This document shows, piece after piece, positions 1 to 6,003 of a DNA stretch of 64,000 nucleotides. Made by a program: the position numbers and the translations under genes. The stretch's first letter is position 1. Every line of letters starts with the position of its first letter. The DNA is from SM23-73-3 sp964580215 (GTDB lineage: Bacteria > Zixibacteria > MSB-5A5 > SM1-73): contig CAZOJT010000004.1 of assembly GCA_964580215.1 (NCBI GenBank), forward strand, positions 1 to 64,000. Reading direction: 5' to 3'. Below the pieces are notes generated by a model. That model did not search any database. It saw only the letters and a program-made list of their open reading frames with translations, and was not told the DNA's origin.

Positions 1-187
1 TTGTGGAGAAGGGGATAGGGGGTGAGGTCTCAAAAAACGTCACTTCCATTGACTCCTTACGCCTGTTTTTGTTACCCAGAATTCTATCCACTAAATTGGA
101 GAAGATCCACATATGTGAGCTTTATTCGCTACTAGGTGGATTGTCCTACGGATCCTTCGGATTATCATCCACCCGACTGCCGTAGGA

Positions 188-207
188 TGACGGAGACCCG
201 TCTGGGA
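188..207 (+). repeat. 20-bp mini-element, family B (copy 1)
   Basis: An exact TGACGGAGACCCGTCTGGGA with inner stem GACGG/CCGTC. It sits in the loop of a larger palindrome: CCGTAGGA on the left and TAACATCCCACGG on the right. An uninterrupted relative of that palindrome is at 55125-55148. Confidence 0.75.
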
Positions 208-364
208 TAACATCCCACGGAGAGCAAGACACAAATTCCTTACTTTCAATTTAGAATACGCAAAGACACTTCTCTCCAGCAACAAAAAAAGCAACTTGTC
301 CCCTCAATTTACTTAATCCGTTTAATCCGCTCAATCCGTTGACCTCATTCCCCATCCCGCTGGA

Positions 365-384
365 CGACGGAGTCCCGTCTGGGA
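365..384 (+). repeat. 20-bp mini-element, family B (copy 2, two mismatches)
   Basis: The sequence CGACGGAGTCCCGTCTGGGA differs from copy 1 at two positions. The flanks TGGA on the left and AAACATCCA on the right again form arms of a host palindrome. Confidence 0.7.
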
Positions 385-926
385 AAACATCCAATGGGGT
401 AAATACTTCACAGCAGATGGAGCTGACTTGTAGTGAGCGAAGCGAATCTATTAAGCAGATAAGAACTACTAATATCAGCTTAATCCTATTAATTAGCTGT
501 GAGGTAATCCGTTGACCTCATCCTCCTTTGACGGATGTGGTTTTGGAAGCCGTAGGGATCCCGCCAGAGGCGGGGGTATATTAACCCCCTTTCTGGTACC
601 TAACTTGTAGTCTCTCTTACCACCAGAAGCAAATTCACAACAACTTCAATGATGAAAAGGATAGCTCCCTTATTTATGGGAGAAGGTATATTTTGCATAC
701 ACAGTTCTCAAAACACTAACGATGAAAAAAATTAAAAAACAACCACCAGTAAGGCCAGAAAGGTCAGAAACACCAGTATCGCAGGTCCGCTATGTCCTTT
801 GGTATGAACGGCAAAGCTCATACCGCAGGACAACTGAAAAAAATGAAAAACAGCCATCCGCAAGTCCCGCATGTCCAGCAAGTCCAGCAAGTCCGTAGCT
901 CTTTGCTCTATACTCTCTGCTCTTAG

Positions 927-1018
927 CTATCTTTCTGTAGCGGGTTCCATAGTCAGAGTGGGCGTATGCAAACCTTTACGTTTGAAATAATAGGTTTCTA
1001 TCAAAGATAATATATTGA
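927..1018 (-). pseudogene. Duplicated 3' end of yidC (fragment)
   Basis: On the minus strand this reads FNILSLIETYYFKRKGLH, then a different tail ending PATER and TAG. The first part is nearly the same as residues 540-557 of the intact yidC product encoded at 1144-2856. About 50 bp are close to identical. The tails after GLH differ, so the intact gene has a different C-terminus from the fragment. A palindromic repeat (family D) lies between the two. The likely history is an insertion that duplicated the gene end; which tail is ancestral cannot be told here. Confidence 0.7.
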
Positions 1019-1040
1019 AGCCTTACATTCCGGACAGGTC

Positions 1041-1139
1041 GTAGGGATCCCGCCTTTGGCGGGATGGCTGTCCGTGCCTCGTTTCGGACAGGGACACCCC
1101 GTGCTGAGCGTCTCGGTGCAAAGCAAGCCCTGTCCCTAC
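1041..1139. repeat. Family D double hairpin, interrupted
   Basis: The ends are GTAGGGA and CCTGTCCCTAC, as in the intact 62-bp copies at 17849-17910 and 59410-59471. The left arm is broken by a CCCGCC-TTT-GGCGGG hairpin at about 1049-1065. The right arm contains about 25 bp of extra sequence. Confidence 0.65.
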
Positions 1140-1143
1140 GAAA

Positions 1144-2856
1144 CTAACCTTTGACGGATGCGGGTTGCGGGGCAAGAGATGATGGATGCAAACCTTTATG
1201 TTTGAAATAGTAGGTCTCTATCAAAGATAGGATGTTGAACATGGTCCAGTACAAGGTCAGCCCGGCGGGAAATTTGAAGAAGAAGAAGAAGAACAGAATG
1301 GGCATGAAATAGACCAAAGCCGCCTGCTTAGGGTCTTTTATGGTGATTTTCTGCTGCCAGAACATGGTGCCTGCCATGATTATGGGAAGAACGTAATACG
1401 GATCCATCTGCGAAAGATCTGTAAGCCACAGAATAAACTTTGCCCCCCGCAGTTCTATGGTGCTGCGGAAGACCACAAAAAGCCCGTAGAAAACCGGCAT
1501 CTGAAAAAGAAGTGGAAGACATCCGCCCAGCGGATTCACCCCTGACTGTTTATAAAGCTTCATGGTCTCCTTATTCAAGCGGGCGGGATCTTTTTTGAAT
1601 TTTTCCTTCAATTGGGCGAGCTTTGGCTGAAGCTCCTGCATCTTCAGGGTAGCTCTGGTGCTCTTGCGGGTCAAAGGATGAAATGCACCTTTCATCAATA
1701 TGGTAAAAAGGATGATAACCAAGCCATAGTTTGGTATGATCTTATGCAGGTTCACAAATATCCACAAGATGGCAATGGAGAAGGGACGGATGATTTTCCA
1801 GCCTAAATTGACCATTCTATCTAAACCCATCCCGTAACCCTTCAGGATGTGATAGTGGATGGGGCCCACATAAACCATGAACTTATCCTTCAAAGTGCCC
1901 GTTCTTTCAACGGGCATCTCCAGGAACACGCCTATCCTTTTGTCCTCAATCTGCTCTTCGCCTGTGAAGGTGAAACTCCTCCTGCCTGAAGCCGAAAATC
2001 CCATCCCCTTTCTGGAAAGGGGAATCATGGCGGCAACAAAATATTTGGTGCGGGTAGCCACCCATCTGGTCTCCCCTGAACCAGCCTCCTGCAAAACTTC
2101 AAAGTCCGCTCCTTCGGATTTATGAAACTTCTTTATCTCGGACAACTCTGTGCCCATCATGGAATAAGCCGAGAAGTAGCCCATATCCTCTTTTCTGTTC
2201 TTTTCGGTGGAATTAAGACCCGGTGCCCAGCCCAGAAGATACGTTCTTCCCATGTCCAGTTGACCCAAGCCCCTGATTTCAAACTCCAACTCAAAATCGT
2301 ATCTTCCATTGAAAAAGCCATATCTTTTTATGATCTGGACCCCTGATTGAGTGGTGAGGGTGAAATTGATTGTTCCGGTGGTATTTCGCTCGTCTAAAAT
2401 AACCTGATCCCGATCAACCTGGAAGTTGAATGTCTCCAGACTTACATTACTATCTGGAAAGACCAAGTTTAACGGGGGGTGCGTTTGAACAGAAGGGAGA
2501 AGCTGAATATTATTCCCATCTTGGTCCTGATATTCTTTTAGAATGAAGCTCTTCAGAATCCCTCCCTTTGAAGAAAACTCAGCCGTATAAAGCTCCGTCT
2601 CTACTTTTACTGTCTTTTCCTCCAGGAGAGTATCCTTAGGCGTCAAACTCAAGGTCTTAGATTCTGCCTCTGGTGGGGGAATCTCCTTTGTTTCCTGACC
2701 AGGTGGAGGAAATTGTCTGGTGGTATCAATTTCTGTCTGCGGCTTAACCGGAGTTTCTTGAGTTCTCTTCCCTCCGGTTACCCATTCCATGTATAACGGA
2801 TAGAGAATTATAACCAACCCTATCAATATGAAGCCTACGATGGTCCTTTTGTCCAC
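1144..2856 (-). CDS. yidC: Membrane protein insertase YidC
   Basis: YidC inserts and folds inner-membrane proteins, alone or with SecYEG. The 570 residues have the Gram-negative layout. There is an N-terminal membrane anchor (about 6-24), a proline-rich linker, a large periplasmic domain (about 75-330) and the conserved core (about 345-550). The core shows FHPLTRKS, the cytoplasmic coiled coil LQPKLAQLKEKFKKDP, and the NPLGGCLPLLFQMPVFYGL segment. At the position of the E. coli groove arginine there is Lys389 (ILMKG), by eye. The gene follows yidD by 9 bp in the usual rpmH-rnpA-yidD-yidC order. Its last codons were probably altered by a downstream duplication (see 927-1018). Confidence 0.97.
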   Translation of the reverse strand: MDKRTIVGFILIGLVIILYPLYMEWVTGGKRTQETPVKPQTEIDTTRQFPPPGQETKEIPPPEAESKTLSLTPKDTLLEEKTVKVETELYTAEFSSKGGILKSFILKEYQDQDGNNIQLLPSVQTHPPLNLVFPDSNVSLETFNFQVDRDQVILDERNTTGTINFTLTTQSGVQIIKRYGFFNGRYDFELEFEIRGLGQLDMGRTYLLGWAPGLNSTEKNRKEDMGYFSAYSMMGTELSEIKKFHKSEGADFEVLQEAGSGETRWVATRTKYFVAAMIPLSRKGMGFSASGRRSFTFTGEEQIEDKRIGVFLEMPVERTGTLKDKFMVYVGPIHYHILKGYGMGLDRMVNLGWKIIRPFSIAILWIFVNLHKIIPNYGLVIILFTILMKGAFHPLTRKSTRATLKMQELQPKLAQLKEKFKKDPARLNKETMKLYKQSGVNPLGGCLPLLFQMPVFYGLFVVFRSTIELRGAKFILWLTDLSQMDPYYVLPIIMAGTMFWQQKITIKDPKQAALVYFMPILFFFFFFKFPAGLTLYWTMFNILSLIETYYFKHKGLHPSSLAPQPASVKG

Positions 2857-2865
2857 AAAGATCTC

Positions 2866-3219
2866 CTATGGTATTGGATCAAATCCACCCGGATTGAAAG
2901 GATGGCACTTAGAAAGCCTTTTGACCGAAAGCCATCCTCCTTTAATTAGCCCGAATTTCTTTAATGCCTCTATGGCATACTCAGAACAGGAGGGATAGAA
3001 TCTACAGGATGGAGGAAACACAAGTCCCAATGTATTCTGGTATATCCTGACAGCAAAAATGACCAGGTGATTTACCGTTCGTCTCATCCCTTTAAATGTC
3101 CTCTTCAAATCAGGTTTCAACTCAACATTAAAGGCTTCCTTCTTAGCTGACTGAAAGGTTTTTTCATCAAATATCTTGCGCGAGGAAACCGGAACTATAA
3201 ACTGCCTATCTTTGTTCAC
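2866..3219 (-). CDS. yidD: Membrane protein insertion efficiency factor YidD
   Basis: YidD is a small membrane-associated protein that helps YidC-dependent insertion. The signature PPSCRFYPSCSEYAIEAL and the ending HPFNPGGFDPIP are intact. At 117 residues the reading frame is longer than the usual 70-85, because about 44 residues precede MRRTVNHLVIFAVRIYQ. The long form starts with GTG overlapping the rnpA stop (GTGA), with GGAG about 11 bases upstream, so translational coupling is plausible. An internal ATG at 3087 would give a standard 73-residue protein and cannot be excluded. Confidence 0.93.
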   Translation of the reverse strand: MNKDRQFIVPVSSRKIFDEKTFQSAKKEAFNVELKPDLKRTFKGMRRTVNHLVIFAVRIYQNTLGLVFPPSCRFYPSCSEYAIEALKKFGLIKGGWLSVKRLSKCHPFNPGGFDPIP

Positions 3220-3551
3220 CGGATTAGACTCTCCAGTTCTTCTTTTAACTTGCCAGGGTTTACCTCTCCTGCCGTAGACTTACACACTACCACCACACCC
3301 TCATTTTTGGAGAATTTATCTTTGCTCTTTCTCAAAACCTCTCTTATCACCCGTTTGATCTTGTTTCTGGTAACTGCTTTTTTCATCCCTCTGGCGATTT
3401 TTATTCCGAACTTTTGCCCTTCAATATCTACGACCTGCAGGCGGAAGACAATTAGATTCTCACCTCTGTTTTTGGCACCGTTTTCGATTATTCGCTTAAA
3501 CTCAGACTCCTTTTTAACCCTTATGCCCTTAGGGAACTCTTCCTTTCTCAC
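3216..3551 (-). CDS. rnpA: Ribonuclease P protein component
   Basis: RnpA binds the catalytic RNase P RNA and promotes 5' maturation of tRNA precursors. The 111-residue product carries the family hallmark ARGMKKAVTRNKIKRVIREVLR (the RNR motif) and the typical basic start IRVKKESEFKRIIENG. It follows rpmH after about 100 bp of repeat-like DNA and overlaps yidD by 4 bp. The spacer has imperfect repeats of CCAGAC/GTCTGG, an unusual insertion in such a tight operon. The RNase P RNA itself was not found in the window. Confidence 0.95.
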   Translation of the reverse strand: MRKEEFPKGIRVKKESEFKRIIENGAKNRGENLIVFRLQVVDIEGQKFGIKIARGMKKAVTRNKIKRVIREVLRKSKDKFSKNEGVVVVCKSTAGEVNPGKLKEELESLIR

Positions 3552-3651
3552 TTTGGATTGGTCTCCAACCCAGCATACAGACTCCAGACTTCAGTATCCA
3601 GACAAGGTCATTAGTCTGCCTACTGGTGTCTGGCGTCTGCCGATTGGGCGA

Positions 3652-3798
3652 TTATTTATGAACCTGAACTGTTAATCGAGTTCTTTTTTTTGCTCTGCGT
3701 CTTTTTAGAATCTTTCTCCCCGTCTTGGTGGACATCCGTTTCCGGAAACCATGTTCTCTGGATCTTTTTATATTTGATGGCTGAAACGTCCTTTTCAT
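3652..3798 (-). CDS. rpmH: Ribosomal protein L34
   Basis: This 48-residue basic protein of the large ribosomal subunit starts MKRTFQPSNIKRSREHGF and continues with RKRMSTKTGRKILKRRRAKK, the standard L34 pattern. The ATG follows GAAGGAGAAAAC, a strong ribosome binding site. It is the first gene of the rpmH-rnpA-yidD-yidC cluster and has a good promoter 40-70 bp upstream. dnaA, often the divergent neighbour, is not here; pdxA and a transposase relic lie upstream instead. Confidence 0.97.
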   Translation of the reverse strand: MKRTFQPSNIKRSREHGFRKRMSTKTGRKILKRRRAKKRTRLTVQVHK

Positions 3799-3839
3799 GT
3801 TTTCTCCTTCTTTCTTTTGATCGTTTCATTTAAACCTTT

Positions 3840-3868
3840 AATATAAATGGTAGCTTCACTCCCGTCAA
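3840..3868 (-). promoter_or_regulatory. Sigma70-type promoter for rpmH-rnpA-yidD-yidC
   Basis: On the minus strand TTGACG (3863-3868) and TATATT (3840-3845) are separated by exactly 17 bp. Transcription would start about 30 bp before the rpmH ribosome binding site. Confidence 0.75.
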
Positions 3869-3887
3869 GTAAAAAAGTCTCTGGTCT

Positions 3888-4084
3888 TGTAGAGACCAAA
3901 TACAAATCATACACCCCGCCAAAGGCGGGGAGGTATCAATAAAATGACGCCTATACAAAAATTAAACTTGAAACTCAATCCACCATAAACTATATTAAAA
4001 AGAGTCCCTCTTGGGTGTCCGATATGTATCCGGTCATTACACTGTAGAGACCAAATACAAATCATACATCCCGCCAAAGGCGGG
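3888..4084. repeat. 42-bp direct repeat flanking about 113 bp
   Basis: 3888-3929 and 4043-4084 are nearly identical. Both begin TGTAGAGACCAAATACAAAT and end in the same CCCGCC-AAA-GGCGGG hairpin. The DNA between shows no gene. The block lies just upstream of the rpmH promoter and may mark an insertion that duplicated its target. Confidence 0.65.
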
Positions 4085-4117
4085 AAAAAAGTTAGGCAAC
4101 ACCCAAGAGAGAAGATA

Positions 4118-4137
4118 TGCGTATGCATTCATACGAA
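4118..4137 (-). repeat. 20-bp mini-element, family A (copy 1)
   Basis: An exact TGCGTATGCATTCATACGAA, the reverse complement of the family consensus; stem CGTATG/CATACG around CATT. It lies just before, or within the degraded left part of, the transposase relic. The relic at 26174-26610 seems to lack it. Confidence 0.75.
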
Positions 4138-4182
4138 TGTTCTTATCTTCAGGGTGATGTAGAGACTTTTCATAGGTTAGTT

Positions 4183-4200
4183 GTCCCGCCAACGGCGGGA
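4183..4200. repeat. Family C hairpin inside transposase relic 1
   Basis: GTCCCGCCAACGGCGGGA reads through as VPPTAG, between HRLV and YEIESYD, where family members normally have a few acidic residues. The same hairpin is at the same place in relic 2 (26490-26507), so it predates the separation of the copies. Confidence 0.65.
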
Positions 4201-4305
4201 TATGAAATAGAATCTTATGATAACCGGATAGAATTTTTAGGCAAGACTTGTGTTTACCAGCTTTACTTCAATTACATCCGGAGGAATAGATACCGGGATA
4301 ATAAA

Positions 4306-4324
4306 TGCGAAGCATTCATACGAA
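4306..4324 (-). repeat. 19-bp mini-element, family A (copy 2)
   Basis: TGCGAAGCATTCATACGAA is inserted between AAA and TCACCGGTT of the transposase relic. Removing it restores the frame DNKSPVEILRERF. Relic 2 has the same insertion at the same site (26366-26384). Confidence 0.8.
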
Positions 4325-4396
4325 TCACCGGTTGAGATATTAAGAGAACGGTTTCCCCAGGTAGATGAAGGCGTGCTCAATCTACCCCTAATAAGA

Positions 4397-4415
4397 TTCG
4401 TATGAATGCTTCGCA
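4397..4415 (+). repeat. 19-bp mini-element, family A (copy 3), with empty site elsewhere
   Basis: TTCGTATGAATGCTTCGCA stands between AATAAGA and CTGGAAAC. In transposase relic 2 the corresponding DNA reads AATAAGACTTGAAA with no insertion. The flanks align without gaps once exactly 19 bp are removed. Confidence 0.85.
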
Positions 4416-4488
4416 CTGGAAACACTGCTCGACTCATGTCCACAGGATCCAAATTCGGATTATAAACAGAAACACAAAAGTGGATACC

Positions 4489-5541
4489 ATGTACCTATAC
4501 CTGCCAATCATCGGAATCACCATGGGGGACCCGGCTGGCATCGGTCCTGAGGTGGTGGTCAAGGCGGTGAGAGATAGAAGGGTTACACAGGTTTGTCATC
4601 CCTTGGTATTTGGCTCTTACCACATAATCTTTTCTGCCGCCAAGAAATTTTTGAAGAAAGCAAAGATAAGAAAAATCGTGTGGGCAGAAGACGTGAGAGA
4701 TTCAAAAGATAGCATAAATGTGCTTGCCTGCACCAAGTTGGATCATACAAAAATAAAAACCGGCAGGATTACAAAATTATCCGGGAGAATGGCGGCGGAT
4801 TCGGTCTTTTGTGCCACCCAATTTGCTCTCTCCGATCAGATTGATGCCATGGTGACCGCACCTTTGTCCAAAAAGGGGCTACATCTGGCTGGATATAACT
4901 TTCCCGGACATACCGAACTTCTGGCTTATCTTACCTCCACCCGCAACTACGCCATGATGTTTGTCGCTGTCCGCAGTCCGCTGTTGACTGTCGACTCTCG
5001 ACTGTCGACTAAAAAATACAAGGTAGCCCTGGTCACCACTCATCTGCCTCTCTCTGCGGTTCCCCAAACTCTCTCCAAGAAGAAAATTTTAGAAAAACTG
5101 ATGGTGACTCAAAAAGCTTTACAAGGATATTTTAGTGTCAAAAAGCCAAAGATCGGGGTGTGCGCTTTAAATCCCCATTGTGGCGAGGAGGGAATTTTGG
5201 GATCAGAGGAGAAAAAAATTATCATTCCGGCAATCAAAACCGCTCAACAGAAAGGGATAAAAGCTCGTGGACCATTTTCATCAGATACCATCTTTTCTCC
5301 CAAAATCTCACAAGAGTTTGATTGCATCCTTGCCATGTATCATGATCAGGGGCTGATACCTTTAAAGATGAGAGGATTGGGAGAGGCGGTCAACGTCACC
5401 ATCGGTTTGCCCATAATTCGTACCTCACCCGATTTCGGGACAGCGCTGGACATTGCCGGGAAAGGCATAGCCGATCCCAAAGGGATGATAAACGCCATTC
5501 TTTTGGCTGCACAGATGGTGAAAAAGAACAAGAATAGATGA
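4489..5541 (+). CDS. pdxA: 4-hydroxythreonine-4-phosphate dehydrogenase PdxA
   Basis: PdxA oxidises 4-phosphohydroxy-L-threonine in DXP-dependent pyridoxal 5'-phosphate synthesis. The 350-residue product begins near PIIGITMGDPAGIGPE and has metal-ligand histidines in NFPGHTELLA (His141) and MYHDQGLIPLKM. The ending TSPDFGTALDIAGKG is also intact. I chose the ATG at 4489 rather than 4402, because the upstream codons are transposase relic DNA. Even the first residues MYLYL derive from the insertion-sequence end, and no clear ribosome binding site is visible. Residues about 161-176 (VRSPLLTVDSRLSTKK) are an in-frame insertion made of GTCGAC repeats that normal PdxA proteins lack. Confidence 0.93.
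   Translation: MYLYLPIIGITMGDPAGIGPEVVVKAVRDRRVTQVCHPLVFGSYHIIFSAAKKFLKKAKIRKIVWAEDVRDSKDSINVLACTKLDHTKIKTGRITKLSGRMAADSVFCATQFALSDQIDAMVTAPLSKKGLHLAGYNFPGHTELLAYLTSTRNYAMMFVAVRSPLLTVDSRLSTKKYKVALVTTHLPLSAVPQTLSKKKILEKLMVTQKALQGYFSVKKPKIGVCALNPHCGEEGILGSEEKKIIIPAIKTAQQKGIKARGPFSSDTIFSPKISQEFDCILAMYHDQGLIPLKMRGLGEAVNVTIGLPIIRTSPDFGTALDIAGKGIADPKGMINAILLAAQMVKKNKNR
4970..5013. repeat. GTCGAC-rich palindromic insertion within pdxA
   Basis: The stretch reads CCGCTGTTGACTGTCGAC, then TCTCGACTGTCGACT, a run of overlapping palindromes. It is in frame, between NYAMMFVA and YKVALVTTH, two segments that are close together in other PdxA proteins. Confidence 0.6.
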
Positions 5542-6003
5542 AAGAATTTCGTGCCTGTTGGGTCCCCAAACCCGACCGGGAACCAAAAGCTTTCCGCCAG
5601 GCCAGGGACCTGGCAGGCACGAGATAGTTATATCTAAAGTCCCAGAATCCAAAGCCGATTTATAATACATAAAGAGAACGTAACGTTCCCGCAGTCATTC
5701 TCAAAAAAAGGAATCTTTTGTCTGAAGATCAAAGTAACACAAAAGAATACTCATAAATAATTGATGAAAATGCGCCCACGGATTTCTGGGTTGAAAGCAC
5801 CAGAACCCGAGGCGCAAGCAGCCAAACTGAACCTATGCAAAAGTGAAAATGTTGCTATCCATGTGCAAAGGAGGTGTGTTATGAAACGCATGTACTTGTC
5901 TTTTTGTTGTTCTACGTCAGCGTTTGTTTTATCACGCATAACGGAATTATCCAAGAGGATGGGCAAGGTGTTGAGGATGCTTACCTTAGAAAGGAGGCCG
6001 AAA

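Larger units (their letters stand above)
1..926. other. Repeat-rich region without a supported gene
   Basis: I see no credible coding sequence. The stretch holds two family B mini-elements (188-207 and 365-384), each inside a larger palindrome. It also has a CCCGCC-AGA-GGCGGG hairpin near 563, and a block at about 640-790 that recurs near 27225-27400. Around 780-900 there are short repeats of the type 'gcaagtccagcaagtcc'. Confidence 0.6.
4140..4500 (+). pseudogene. IS481-type transposase relic (C-terminal part), copy 1
   Basis: The translation shows GDVETFHRLV, then YEIESYDNRIEFLGK, then YQLYFNYIRRNRY.DNK. After a frame change comes ILRERFPQVDEG.LNLPPIR. This is the end of an integrase-core transposase; the E of DVETFH fits the last residue of the DDE triad. 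The coding sequence is broken by a CCCGCC-AAC-GGCGGG hairpin (4183-4200) and by two 19-bp family A elements (4306-4324 and 4397-4415). The 3' end of the relic runs into the start of pdxA. The second copy, at 26174-26610, lacks the 4397 insertion. Confidence 0.8.

Noticed and set aside
3..294. Short open frames at the left end
   Set aside because: They cross palindromic repeats and family B, with no ribosome binding site or recognisable protein features.
5881..6003. Upstream start (ATG 5881) or leader peptide for the first TonB receptor
   Set aside because: It has a good AAGGAGG, but would put about 40 residues before a complete signal peptide that has its own AGGAGG; kept only as an alternative.
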